A stretch of 64,000 nucleotides of DNA from Siphonodentalium dalli. Its lineage: Eukaryota; Mollusca; Scaphopoda; Gadilida; Siphonodentaliidae. Every line of letters begins with the position of its first letter. Within the stretch, counting starts at the first letter, position 1. Below are positions 34,986 through 46,558 of the stretch, in pieces. Under the pieces are notes generated by a model. It was not told the origin of the DNA and searched no databases. It was given only the letters and a program-made list of their open reading frames with translations. The position numbers and the translations under genes were made by a program. The DNA lies in contig CP136067.1 of assembly GCA_032622095.1 (NCBI GenBank), positions 248,001 to 312,000 of the forward strand, written 5' to 3'.

Positions 34986-35400
34986 AGTGTATCTGACATT
35001 GCAGAATGAGGTCCCCAGAAGGTGAATTTAATGACAATATTCTGCAAGGCGGGCTAGCATCACCAGATTCATCCTCAGTCTGATTAGGCCTCACCAGCCA
35101 TGGGTAACCTTGAAATAGATTGAAGTTCTACAGTTGAAGTTTGTAATGCACACCCATTGAGCACCTCAATTATGCATTTTATCTTCTGCAAACAAGGGGG
35201 ACATAGAAACTGAACAGAAGGGAACAAGTCAAATATTAACTAAAACAAAACAATACTTAAGATACTTCCAAGAAGATGATGCCTAAGCAGAATTAGGTCC
35301 ATGGAGGGTGTATTTGGTTATGCTAGCCTGCAGTACATGGTAGCAACACTAAATTCACCCTTTGGGGACCTCATTCTGCAAATGTCAGACACACTAAATT
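34982..35400. mobile_element. H1 MITE, copy 2
   Basis: The left end 'agtgtatctgacattgcaga' and right end 'tctgcaaatgtcagacacac' are inverted. The internal layout is as in copy 1 ('gcaccctcaattatgcattt'-like middle, 'gaaactgaacagaagggaac'). Confidence 0.8.
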
Positions 35401-35697
35401 CAGGGAGTTTGTTTAAAATTGCTAGCAGTTACAATGTTTACACAAGTTTACACATAGATGACATATTATTCTAATCTAGATTAATAACCTGTTTCTCTCT
35501 CCATCTATCCACAAAGATATATCTGCAACTTTAATACAACAGGTATTAAAGTTGGAAGCTGGAAATGATATCCGTTGGAAGGGATGTTGGTTGGGTGCAG
35601 GGTGGGGGTGGGGTGGGTCTGGGCCATGTGGGAGGGGGGATGGGTAATGGAATATTTCTGTAATTTCATTAAAGATTAAAGTTTCATCACTTTTTAG
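35401..35697. other. Spacer with G-rich stretch
   Basis: G-rich tract 'gggtgggggtggggtggg' at about 35600-35640; nothing else recognised. Confidence 0.4.
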
Positions 35698-36805
35698 TCG
35701 AGTTTTTTTCCAAAACTCGACTTATAGTTTGATGAGGGACGGCGGCGTGTTTTGCTTATAACTCAACCGTTTATTGACGGATTAAAATTTGGTGTGTGAG
35801 TACATATCCATGCACGTAAGCTGCAGACCAAAAATCGGGTTCGTCCGCACATTTATTACAGAGTTATGGCCCTTTGCCGTTTTTCACTGATTTTAGGCTC
35901 GTTAGCGCAACAACTTCAACAAACGTTATCTGATTCGATTGAAATTTGGGATATAGGTGTCTCCCAAGAATATCTCAGACGAGTTCGAAAACCGGCCTGG
36001 TCCGATAAAATTTGATAGAGTTATGGCCCTTAATTAGTCATTTTTCACGAATTTTCAGCTCATTGGCGTGATAATTTAACAAACATCATCCTATTTGATT
36101 GAAATTTTGATATATAGGTGTCTCCCAAGAATACCTCGGACGAGTTAGAAAACCGGCCCGGTCCGATAAAATTTGATAGAGTTATTGTCCTTAAGTAGTC
36201 ATTTTGTACAAATTTTGAGCTCGTTAGCGCGATAACTTCAACAAACGTCATCCGATTCAACTAAAATTTGGTATATAAGTGTCTTCCAATAATATCCTGG
36301 ACGAGTTCGAAAACCAGCCTGGCCCAATAAAATTTGATAGAGTTATGGCCCTTAATTAGTCATTTTTCGTGAATTTTTAGCTCGTTAGCGCGATAACTTC
36401 AACAAACGTCCTCCGATTTGTTTAAAATTTGGATTAGACATACTTGCCAAGAATATTTCGGACGAGTTCGAAAACCAGCCTGACCCGATAAAATTTGATA
36501 GAGTTATGGCCCTTAATTAGTCATTTTTCGTGAATTTTTAGCTCGTCAGCGCAATAACTTCAACAAACGTCATCTGATTCAACTAAAATTTGGTATATAG
36601 GTGTCTTCCAATAATATCCTGGACGAGTTCGAAAACCAGCCTGGCCCGATAAAATTTGATAGAGTTATGGCCCTTAATTAGTCATTTTGCGATAACTTGA
36701 ACAAATATTAACCGATTTTACCTACTAGTCTACCGATACTGATGCACACCAATTGGCGGTAAGCCACCGAAAACGAGACACAGCATTTCTGATGCCACCT
36801 CTTGT
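35698..36805 (+). repeat. HT3 hairpin-tandem element, copy 1
   Basis: Opens with the hairpin TCGAGTTTTTTTCCAAAACTCGA (arms at 35698-35704 and 35714-35720), then 'gatgagggacggcggcgtgt', then about six units of 161-162 bp ('gctcgttagcgcgataactt', 'caacaaacgtcatccgattc', 'gacgagttcgaaaacc', 'gataaaatttgatagagtta', 'tggcccttaattagtcattt'). It ends with 'gagacacagcatttctgatgccacctcttgt', a small stem-loop of the GCATC/GATGC type. A nearly identical copy is at 54664-55780. Confidence 0.88.
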
Positions 36806-36814
36806 TTCAAATTT

Positions 36815-37171
36815 TTAGTTATGTTACTGGCTCGGCCCACATTCGACCCAGTGACCTCATTTGAACAATTCTGAATAACAGTCCCCCAAGGACCCTTTGT
36901 AACAAATATGAACCCTTTCGGCCCAATGAAATTTGAGAAGAAGTCGTAAGAATTACTATGGTGGGAAAGAGTTATGGCCCTGACTTCGCAAATATTTGAC
37001 CCAGTGACCTCATTTGAACAAATCTGAATGAGTCACCTAGGGAACATCCACACCAAATATGAATCCATTCGGTCCAATGGAATCCGAGGAGATGTTCAAA
37101 GAATTGTTGATGGACGGGCGGACGAGGAGTGATGACTATAGCTCCACCGGAGACTTTGTCTCAGGTGAGCT
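36815..37171 (+). repeat. HT4 hairpin-tandem element, left copy
   Basis: About two 145-bp units ('cattcgacccagtgacctca', 'tttgaacaa.tctgaa', 'gagaagaagtcgtaagaatt', 'agagttatggccctgacttc'), then 'gatggacgggcggacgagg' and a terminal hairpin at 37140-37171, 'agctccaccggagac'-ttt-'gtctcaggtgagct'. Its inverted partner begins at 41421. Confidence 0.8.
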
Positions 37172-38130
37172 AAAAACCGATAACCGCACCCCAAAATGGC
37201 AATCATAGATGATTTAATATCTAATAGCCAATTTTGACCAAATAAATGACGCGTTAGGGTGGCCCACCCAAAATTAAACTATGAAAACCGCACCGATCTA
37301 GCCATGCGGTTGCCACATGAAGTGGCCAAAATGGCAGCAATATAGCTATTTTGGTATTTATGAACCGATTTTTACCAAATAAACTACGCGGTAGGGTGGC
37401 CCACCCCAAATTGTACAATAAAAACCGAAACCCCCCAGCCCATGCGGTTGACATACGAGGTGGCCAAAATGGCACATAGACGTTATGGTATTTATGAACC
37501 GATGTTGACCAAATACTATACTATACTATAAAAACAAAACAAAAAGCATCCCTCTAGCCCATGCGGTTGCCACAGGAGGGGTAAAAAAGAATGTCAATGG
37601 TTGCCATTTTGGCCGCATCATATGGTAACCGCATGGGCTAGAGGGGGCAGTTTTTTGTTTTTATAGTATAATTTGGGGTGGGCCACTCACAACGTGTCGT
37701 TTATTTGGTCAAAATCGGTTCATAGATACCAAATCGACTATGGCTGCCATTTTGGCCACCTCATATGGAAACCGCATGGGCTAGAGGGGTGCGGTTTTTA
37801 TAGTATAATTTGGGGGTGGGCAACCCTAACACATCGTTTATTTGGTCAAACTCTGTTCAGAAATAGCAGAAAGTCTATGGTTCACATTTTGGCTACCAAC
37901 CACATGGGCTAGATGTTATAGTATAATTTGGGGTGGGCTATCGTCATTTATTTTGTCAAAATCGGTTGATTGATACTAAAACGGCTCTGGTTGCCAGTTT
38001 GGCCACCTCCTGTGACAACCGCGTTGGGCTAGAGAGGTGTGGTTTTCTGTTTTATAGTATACTTTGGGGTGGTCCATCCTACCGCGTCATTTATATTGTC
38101 AAAATCGGTTCATAAATACCACCTCATGTG
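37172..38130. repeat. BT repeat array, left of the hAT insertion
   Basis: Units of about 150 bp with 'gccattttggccacctcat', 'aaccgcatgggctagagggg', 'gcggtttttatagtataatt', 'tggggtgggcca', 'cgtttatttggtcaaaatcg'. The units are on the - strand up to about 37585 and on the + strand from about 37600, so the array contains an inversion centre. No coding capacity. Confidence 0.85.
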
Positions 38131-38599
38131 CAGGCTTGTCAACCGGTACCGGTACCGGTGGTACTTGGCCGTTTCAACGGTACCGGTTCTGATACTCAGT
38201 ACCGACGGTTCTCGGTACTCGCCAAAAACAGTAAATATATCAGTATAGATCGATTAAAATTGAGGGAACTTTGCTCTTTTAAGTGTGCCGCAACTGCCGC
38301 TTGCATTATGGTATGCTACTATGTGTCAGCGGATCAAGCACGCGGCGGCGGATGCCGAGTCTTGAAGCTGGTATCATGTTATTCAACAATGTATATATGT
38401 GTCATTACGCCACCGTAGTGTGGTGTTTCTAGCTTTTGGTTTTTTGATATCGCATGGTCGATCGATAATTCACTGGGTGATTGTACATTCGGCAAACCTC
38501 GTCAGATTCCGTCACCGTTTCATCGTACCGATAATTACGAGAGTACAACTAAGATTGGCACATGTGTTTACGTCACCGGTGTAATTGTGGGGACATGCT

Positions 38600-39390
38600 T
38601 CTATTATGAAGGTTTGCTATCCCGAAGGTCCGCTATTCCGAAGGTTCTCTATTCCGAAGGTTTTTGTTATTTTTAGGTTAATTCTATATTTTAAAGTATT
38701 GAGACTAATTTGAGAGGGTTCATTTTCACAAAGATTCTTTATATGGAGTGTGCGCTCACATCCGAACTGATCATGCGCGCACACCAATACAGATACAGGA
38801 GGAAATAACTTAACTTAGAACATTAAATGTGATTTTGTTTTGTTTTCGCTGGTTTTCTTGAGATTTTATGTCATTACGTGGGCCCATACCTTTGAATTCT
38901 TGGCATATACTATGAATGTTGTGGTATATATGGACCCTCCCGCATTGGGACATGACATAGGTTCAGTTGACTTAAGTGGTGTTCTGTGTGTGCTCCAATT
39001 TGGAGTTCAATATTTTAAGGGCCAAGTTTAGAATTTTATGGGTCCATACCTTTGAACTCTGGGCATATAATATGAATATTGGGGGGCATGTCTCTATTCC
39101 GAAGGTTCACTATCCCGAAGGTCCACTATTCCGAAATTTCTCTGAATGTTCGCTATTCCGAAGGTTCACCAATCCGAAGGTTCGTTATTCCGAAGGTTCT
39201 GTGTTCCAAAGATTTTTTTTATTTTAAGGTTAATTCTATATTCTAAAGTAACGAGAGGGTTCATTATCACGAAGATTCTTTTTATGAAGGAAATAACGTA
39301 AAACATTAAATGTGATTTTGTTTTGTTTTCGAGGGTTTTCTTGAGTTTAATGTCATTACGTATGACCTATTTCTCATTACATATTCACGC
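38600..39390 (+). repeat. Internal direct duplication inside the hAT element
   Basis: 'ctattccgaaggtt' runs followed by 'ttaggttaattctatatt', 'gagagggttcattttcac', 'aagattctttat' and 'tgtgattttgttttgttttc' occur at 38615-38880 and again, about 480 bp on, at 39095-39365. Between them 'gggcccatacctttgaattc' is also repeated (38879 and 39040). Confidence 0.75.
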
Positions 39391-39849
39391 CAAGGAGCCC
39401 ACACAATTGCTATGTTACGATGCGATTTAATGTGATTATGTGTGACCTAATATCTCAATAATCTGAGGCAAGAGTACGCCTGCTAAAGGCGAATTATAAC
39501 AGTTAGGGGTATAACGCTCAATAAATACTGGAGGCTATAACAAACTGCGCAGTAGAATATCGCTGAATGGACGAGTATGAGATGAGCCTAAATGCAATTG
39601 TGACTTTGTTTAAAGGCCCACTTAATTTTCGAGAATTTTTTATAGTATATACGGTTTTAATAACAATTTATGCCATAAAATTTGAATAAACTACTATAAT
39701 TCATCACCATTTGAAAGGCAGAATACTTCTATCTCCTAGTTTGAAACACCTTCAAAATACCGCGTCGTATATCTAGCAATTAGCAACCAACATGTCCTCC
39801 TCGGCTTTCCATAGAATTCAACGTAATTTGATACTTATGGGTATTTGTG

Positions 39850-40340
39850 TCCGGGAAGTGTTTTGAACGGGTCAAATCGTGACCCCGACCTGACCTTGAC
39901 CATTAAAACTGTCAATGCAAGGTCAATTTGGGTAAAACGGTCAAATTTCGGCGAAATTTGATACCTAGGGATACTTTGGTCCGAGGAGAGTTTTGAACGG
40001 GTCAAATCGTGACCTCGGCCTGACCTTGACCTTCAATATGGCCAATCAAAGGTCAACTCGGATAAAACGGATAGATTTCGACGAAATTTGATACATATGG
40101 GTACTTTTGTCGGGGGGGGGTGTTTTGGACGGGTCAAATCATGACTCTGACCTTACCTTGACCTTCAAAATTGTTAATTAAAGGTCAAGTTGGGTAAAAC
40201 GGACGGATTTCGACGAAATTTGATACCTATGGGTAGTTTTCTACGGGTGGGGGTGTTTTGGACTGGACAAATCATGACCCTGACCTGACCTTGACTTTCG
40301 AAATAGTCAATTGAAGGTCAAATCGCACCTTTCACCGGAA
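39850..40340 (+). repeat. Tandem array, ~131-bp unit, inside the hAT element
   Basis: 'ttttgaacgggtcaaatcgt' and its variants recur at 39861, 39991, 40122 and about 40254, each followed by 'gacctgaccttgacctt' and 'aaggtcaa.t.gggtaaaac'. The fourth copy runs to about 40325. Confidence 0.85.
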
Positions 40341-41088
40341 AGCAGATGGGAAACAGCCCGGGTGAAGTCGGGCCTATCAGCTTGTGTAATAAAGAAGACA
40401 GTTTGATGAAAGTAATGTATGCCACGAGAAACGGGAAAACTTGAAATATGGAAGTACGCAAATTTCCCGCATAAAATTTGAAAGCTAGTTTATAGAATAA
40501 TTGTATTATTATTTATATTTATGGCTAATAATACGATCTTGGTGGCGTTACCATTTCTGACTATGGTTTTCTTGTTGACTCAATGTGTGTTACATTATAA
40601 CTTACATCTGAGGATTGCAGCCTTGCAGGAACATAAAATTTATTTCAGTTTAAATTGTCATTCACCATATATATATATATATACCCATCTTTCCGATTTA
40701 TGTATTTGAGCGCCTGAAGCCCTAAACATAAAAGTTCTAACACCTATCAGGCTGCCTAAATGTTGTGGGTGATAAATCCAACTATTGCAGACTATACTAA
40801 TGCATGTATGTCACAAATTTATGTGTGGCTGCTGTGGCATACGTGCATTAGGATAGTCTGACATGGTTGTATTTGTCATCCACAATAATCTCCAAAATCT
40901 GGCACAAAGTGCCATACATTACCAGTAATTACCACATTATAATATACTCTTTTAAATGTGTGATATGTAGTGGAATAAACAATACAACACCAGTACCGAT
41001 ACCGGTACCGTTATCGGTACCGCGGTTCCAACGCAGTACCGGTACCGGTACAGACTACCTTGGTACCGGCGGTACTTTGACAAGCCTG

Positions 41089-41420
41089 CTCATGTGGCAA
41101 CCAGATGGGCTAGAGGGGGTGGTTTTGTTTTTTAAGTTAAATTTTGGTGGACCACCCTACTACGTCATTTATTTAGTCAAAATCGGTTCATAAATACCAA
41201 AATGGCTATCGTTGCCATTTTGGCCACCTCATGTGGCAACAGCACGGGCTATAGGGGTGCGATTTTCAGTTTTTATAGTTAAATTTGGGTTGGGCCACCT
41301 TACCGCGTCGTTTATTTGGTCAAAATCAGTTCATAAATGCCAAAACAGCCATGCAACGTTGCCATTTTGGTCACCTCCTGTGGCAACCGACCGGCTAGAG
41401 GGATGCTGTTCTTGGATTTT
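41089..41420 (+). repeat. BT repeat array, right of the hAT insertion
   Basis: Continues the + strand units: 'ggcaaccagatgggctagag', 'gttaaattttggtggaccac', 'tcatttatttagtcaaaatc', 'tggccacctcatgtggcaac'. About two units, ending at the HT4 hairpin. Confidence 0.85.
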
Positions 41421-41960
41421 AGCTCACCTGAGACGAAGTCTCCGGTGGAGCTATATAGTCATCATTCCTCGTCCATCCGTCAACAATTCTTTGAACATCT
41501 TCTCCTCTGATTCCATTGGACGGAATGGGTTCATATTTGGTGTGGATGTTCCCTAGGTGACTCCCATTCAGATTTGTGCAAATGAGGTAACTGGGTCAAA
41601 TAGTTGCGAAGCCGGGGCCATAACTCTTTCCCTCCATAGTATTTCTTATAACAACTTCTTGTCTAGAACCATTGGTCCGATTTAGCTTATATTTGGTATG
41701 AAGGGTTCTTGAATGACTAGGGTTCAGATTTGTTCAAATGAGGTCACCAGGTTGATTAGTTGAGAAACCAGGGCCATAACTCTATTCCTCATAGTAATTC
41801 TTAGAATGACATCTTCGCAAGAAAGATTGGGCCGATTTAGCTTATATTTGGTACGGAGGGACCAAATGGGTGACTGGAGTTCAGATTTTTTTCTTCAAAT
41901 TGGGTCACTGGGTCAAATAGGGGCAGAGCCAGGGACATAACTCTAAATACAAAAAATTAC
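41421..41960 (-). repeat. HT4 hairpin-tandem element, inverted right copy
   Basis: Starts with the same hairpin in reverse (41421-41452), then 'cctcgtccatccgtcaacaa' and about three units with 'gggccataactct' at 41617, 41752 and 41932 and 'gatttagcttatatttggta'. With the left copy it brackets the BT array and hAT element symmetrically. Confidence 0.8.
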
Positions 41961-42298
41961 ATTTTTGCATTTTGATCTTTGATTTTTTTTTTAGACACAT
42001 CACAGCTACCCACTCCCACCCCACCTCCTGTCCCTGCCACACCATGCTGTACCATACCATATTATCTCTGCCTACTTCACCCCATTAAAATCCTTGTTTT
42101 GATCACAGCTGTAGGAGTAACACAATACATTGGTATTGCACTGCAAAATGTTTGTGCCATCATTAATTATCTCCATGTCAACAGGTCTCCAGGACATACT
42201 GGTATATGATAGTGGCTTTATGAATGGAATTTTATCCCATGTTTATCTCAGATACAAATTACCTGTTTGACAGATAAAGTTTATTTTTACTATTAATA
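41961..42298. other. Unannotated spacer
   Basis: Pyrimidine-rich stretch near 42000-42050; no gene or repeat boundary recognised. Confidence 0.4.
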
Positions 42299-42402
42299 TT
42301 AACCATTTCATGACCAGAGTTGTGCTGGTGAGAGCAATGAAGACCCTGTGCTTGTGCATTCTCTTATATATGCTCCCATGGGGAGCCTCCCATATAATAG
42401 AC
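42299..42402 (+). mobile_element. TA1 fragment (left half)
   Basis: TTAACCATTTCATGACCAG at 42299-42317, then 'gaccctgtgcttgtgcattc' and 'tcttatatatgctcccatgg', ending in the first palindrome. Confidence 0.6.
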
Positions 42403-42473
42403 AAAATATTCCAAATCGCATCGATTCGATTCGCAGGGTCCTACATTAAACTTTATATATATCACCTCGGTTA

Positions 42474-42561
42474 TTAACCCTTTAAAGAGCCCCACATAGA
42501 CTGTAGCAGACGACACCCTGCAGTGCATGCTTCCATCTGTGTGAGGCTCCCTGTGGGTTAA
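42474..42561. mobile_element. TA4 TTAA-MITE, 88 bp
   Basis: TTAACCC at the left and GGGTTAA at the right (42555-42561), with an internal stem 'agagccccacatag' / 'ctgtgtgaggctc'. Related pieces at 47617-47645 and 48160-48226 show the same 'cttccatctgtgtgaggctc' right end. Confidence 0.7.
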
Positions 42562-43467
42562 ACTTGAAACTGTTTGGCCCAATGAAATTTTCTTTGACCA
42601 TTTTCCAAAATAAATGGCCGCCGACAGCAAGAACCCTGTTTCCATGTGAATATATTTCACATATAATTTATCAATCTATTTTTATCAAGGCTCAAAATAA
42701 GTGGCCAGTCACGGTCATTGTCTGACGAAAAAAAGCTTATGTCCAGTGCACTTCTGTATCTGTCGGACATTTGGTCCAATGCAAAGTTTTAAACAATCTA
42801 TCTGTTTGAGTACATCCAAGGAGCCATTACTGGCCAAATCGGACATTGAAAATAAAAAATAGTTCTTTTTTAATTTCAGATTAATTCCGAGTTAGTGCAA
42901 TTATCACGTCGTTTGTGAAGTGCATTTATATGTATAAATCAACGGAAAGTTTTTGAACTTTTGAAAACTAAAATAACTTGGGTTTTTCCTGGGTGGTGAT
43001 TGGACGCTCACTAACTCACTCATTGACGATTAATAAGTTGATTGGAAATTTAAATATGGTCTCACCATCCATTTGGTGCCTGTCATTTTGACAGTCAGTA
43101 GAGAATTTTTTTATTTTGAGCCTTGATTTTGATACCAGGAACCGGGCAGAAATTTGACAAATGTGAAAGTAACAAGACGTACAGAGATCAACAGAAACTT
43201 CTATATTTCTCAATATATATAAAATATCTGTTAAATATTATAAACTGAACATATGAATAATCAGAATTTGTCCATCTTTTAAGTGGATATAACTTTCAAT
43301 CACAGTTGTTGGAAATTCTTATCACAATCGGCCAGTAAATAAATTCACATACCATTACTTTAAAAATAATATAGGCAAGTATGGAAAGCTTCTGTGTGAG
43401 ATTGACGTGTCGCCATCTGAGATTGCGACGTCATAACCATAGTATTGCTTGTTATTAGTATAGGATT
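42562..43467. other. Unannotated stretch
   Basis: AT-rich; short ORFs only, with no domain or splice context recognised. Confidence 0.4.
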
Positions 43468-43712
43468 GACCAAGCCTGAGGTTAGTGTGCCTGTCATTTG
43501 CAGAATGAGGTCCCCAGAGGGTGAATTTAGTGATGCTGGCCCGCTATACCTCATTCTGCATGGCCTCATCTGCTATGGGAGACATAGACTCAGATTGAAG
43601 TTCCCAAATGGTGAATATTGTGATATGCACCCATTGGGAACCTCAATTATGTGGGATAGCATCACTAAATTCACCTTCAGCAAATGACAGACGCACTAAA
43701 CTCAGGCTTGGT
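43468..43712. mobile_element. H1 MITE, copy 3 (short form)
   Basis: The left terminus 'accaagcctgaggttagtgt' and right terminus 'actaaactcaggcttggt' extend the inverted repeats of the family outward by about 12 bp. The usual 'gcagaatgaggtccccagag' and 'gcatcactaaattcacc' lie inside, with a ~170-bp internal deletion relative to copies 1 and 2. Confidence 0.78.
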
Positions 43713-44051
43713 TATGACTCAGATGGTGATGGTGATAGCTATTCGAATAAAACAGTGACTGAAAGGAAGAAATGGTTTTATAAATGGAACATTTTTTATG
43801 CAGAAATAGGGTTGGACACTAGCAGTTGTCATATAAAACAGCGTCGGGCCACAGACGTGCTAACTCTTGGCCGTTGTAAATATGCATTGAAGGCAATTGT
43901 ACAGTACTACGGGGACATGCATGTATCGACTGACAAAGGACGTTTCGCGAATGTTGGGAATAAATATATTGCAGAGATATACATGTATATATTCGAAGGC
44001 TCAAGGGAAATGAATGACAAGATCCCAAATTTGAAACCAACGGAAGCGTAA
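43713..44051 (+). other. Open reading stretch of unknown meaning
   Basis: A frame opening inside the H1 MITE continues to the TAA at 44049-44051. The part outside the MITE (about 113 codons) starts Asp/Gly/Ser-rich and then has Trp, Tyr, Cys and charged residues in non-repetitive order ('KWFYKWNIFYAEIG', 'RCKYALKAIVQYYG'). I recognise no family, no start outside the MITE, and no splice-site support. It could be a fragment of an exon or transposon protein, or chance. Confidence 0.2.
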
Positions 44052-44325
44052 ATTATGAGATTCATGCATAGAGGGCCAGTTTATAGTGCATTGTCAGAGG
44101 ACACTATGAATATAGCAGACGGCATTTTGTATCAGAAATGCTAAAATTGTTCAAAATATACAATTACAGCACGTGCCAGCTGGCTCGACGTATAAATCAA
44201 ACAAACGTAACACGAGCCAGAGACGCGCCAATGTCGAGCCAGGGGAAGATAGCGCGACCCGTGTTTGGCGCGACGTATAAAACGGGCCTCAAGTGGCCAG
44301 CTTTACATTCCTGTCTATATTATTA

Positions 44326-44914
44326 TTAAAGGGACGGGCGGCCTTCGTTTTAAGTTATAATTTAGAAATAACATTATCAAATTATGATAATTTCCTCAAG
44401 AATATACTAATACATAGCATAGCATAATGATGATATGAATGCGATATTATTCATGTTTTGTGTCCGAGAAAATACAAATCGACTGTTGTTTATATTTTCT
44501 CGCAAAAAGCGCAGTGGATTGTTTATAAGATGAGTCACGATATTGCACCATTTCCTTATTTAGATTCGTGTGCTTTACGTCAGTTGTAAACTCCAAATTT
44601 GGTGCACTTACAACTTACAACTCATAATACGACTCATCATAATATTCTTTATTTGGTATGTATTATCATATATATGTTAGGAGAAAATACTTACTGGATT
44701 GAAAAATATTCATCTCTTTGCGAGAACAATTATATTATGTAGACGTTTTCTGTCTGATCATTTCCTAATCATCGTTAAGGGAGTTTTAGTGGATGTGACT
44801 ATTTTAAAACCTATATCCACAGGGAAGGCCGCCCGCATCCACAGGGAAGGCCGCCCGTATCCACAGGGAAGGCCGCCCGTATCCACAGGGAGGGAAGGCC
44901 GCCCGTAACTTTAA
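44326..44914. mobile_element. TA5 TTAA-flanked element with minisatellite end
   Basis: TTAA (44326-44329), then AGGGACGGGCGGCCTTC; the right end is GAAGGCCGCCCGTAACT, then TTAA (44911-44914). Termini match at 15 of 17 positions. The right end is expanded into a minisatellite. The rest is AT-rich without coding capacity. Confidence 0.7.
44815..44905 (+). repeat. 24-bp minisatellite, four units
   Basis: 'atccacagggaaggccgccc' plus 'gcat/gtat' repeated four times; the last has an extra 'ggga'. Each unit repeats the inner part of the TA5 terminus (GGAAGGCCGCCCG). Confidence 0.9.
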
Positions 44915-45399
44915 TGATGATCTATCTCTTCCCAGAAAGTTTAATACAGATTCCGTGGTATAAAATAATAGATATCAATCGAGGAGTTCTAACAATTAAT
45001 ATATATTTTATATAGTCACTAGTCAGTTTTCGGAGTAGGCTGGTCGTCAGAGGGTTAGACCCGGAAACAAATATGTAATGAAGTCATAAATTCATAAAAA
45101 CTACCATACACTTTGTGGCAAAACATTACTTCACATGTTGCATGCACGAAATTATTATGTTTGGACGCATTCTAAAACCAGAACTTTAAAGACTTAAATC
45201 ATGTGGTTTAATCCCACCCATCAGATGGATTTGTTTTAATGATATGTGTACCTTTAATGATATTTAACAATACTTTTTTCATTTCTAGTTGGTTTTCCAA
45301 TATGTTGCTTTCGTCATAGCATGGCTTGGAGTGACGGCCAATATTTCATGGCCAAAATTGCATTAGTTTCTGTCCTTGTCACTCTATTCACCCCTGTAT
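44915..45399. other. Unannotated stretch
   Basis: No feature recognised. Confidence 0.4.
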
Positions 45400-45660
45400 T
45401 CTAATTTCACACAAACTGCATATATATCGATTGGAGGAGTAAGGCTTTCTGTAGATGCCAAAGAGGATATTGTTGAAAAACCAACTTGCCAAGGCTGAAA
45501 AATGGGTATTTTTAAAATTGCTGTAAAAATGCTCAATGTGTATTTTAGCGGATTTTGGATATGTTATATATAGAGGAGATATTCCTGCTTCAAATGACAC
45601 CAAAATACCTTCATTACAAATTTATCACGGGTAGGCACCTAGTTTTGGGTTTGACGACCA
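45400..45660 (+). repeat. FB1 relic
   Basis: 'gcggattttggatatgttat', 'agaggagatattcctgcttc' and 'ttgacgaccagccta' follow the order of the right end of FB1 copies 1 and 2, with many changes. Confidence 0.5.
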
Positions 45661-45756
45661 GCCTAGAGCTATTTAAATAATCTTCACAAAAATGTTCAGT
45701 GCATACCAAAAGCATAACAAGAAGGACAACTCTATCTTGTTAACAGCATCCATCAA

Positions 45757-46207
45757 GGTTACACTGGTGTAAATATTTCCCATAGGCTTCAATGTTAACG
45801 TTTGTTGATCTGCATCAGAGGTCAAATGGAAACTGTTCAAACTGCCTTCGGATTATGTGAGCTTGACATCTGTGGAAACTTTCCCAATAAAAAAATCAAC
45901 ACCGTCTAGCAGGGAATCCACTTCAAATTTTCGTTTTTTCATGACTAGGGTCAGTTCCGCACTAAAAAAATATTGTCATTTTTTCAATCACACTTAAAAT
46001 TTCTAAACAGCCACAACAGACTTCACCTTTAATGAATGGGCCTCTTGGCAAATGAAGTTTGTGGGAGAATGATTCCTTGAATTTTTGTCAACAGTTTACA
46101 TTTAATTCATGCAACCAATCACAGCCCAGAGTGTTTTAACTGTGAAACTCTATACTCCTCCCGCAACCGCAGGGGGAGCTGCCTATAGTATTTACACCAG
46201 TGTAACC
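45757..46207. mobile_element. 451-bp inverted-repeat element
   Basis: GGTTACACTGGTGTAAATA at 45757-45775 is exactly complemented at 46189-46207; the match extends weakly on both sides ('cctaTAGGC' inside, 'TTGA' outside). No coding capacity; superfamily unknown. Confidence 0.75.
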
Positions 46208-46558
46208 TCAAGGCAAATTGTATTTCAACTATGGATCTACCATGATCTTACGATTTCATCTGTATTTTATTCACGATATAATTGTTTGTATTCTTGAAAT
46301 TGGGATTGTTGTTGTTGTTGTAATTGTGCCCCAGAAGAGATAGACCATCTATAAAGTGATATTTATTGGTGGATTTTGATAATAAAATTTCCAACAACTG
46401 TTCCAATGGTCATGTCAGTTGATTTCAATGTTTTATGATTATCAGTCGGTTAATGCAGTGCTCAAACCAACATTGCATGATTATTTCGAAACTGCTAGTG
46501 TTGTGAAACTGCTAAAAGCATCAATGGATTTAAAGATGCATAATCCGAATTACAGTAA

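Larger units (their letters stand above)
38131..41088. mobile_element. hAT element, 2958 bp, with perfect 8-bp target duplication
   Basis: CAGGCTTGTCAA at 38131-38142 is reverse-complemented at 41077-41088 (TTGACAAGCCTG). Flanking octamers are both CTCATGTG (38123-38130 and 41089-41096). Subterminal regions at both ends are rich in 'ggtaccggtaccgg' motifs. The BT repeat reads straight through if the element and one octamer are removed. This is diagnostic of a hAT-type insertion (8-bp duplication, CAG... termini). No transposase-like ORF is seen; inside are a duplicated block (38600-39390) and a 131-bp tandem array (39850-40340), so it is nonautonomous. Confidence 0.92.
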
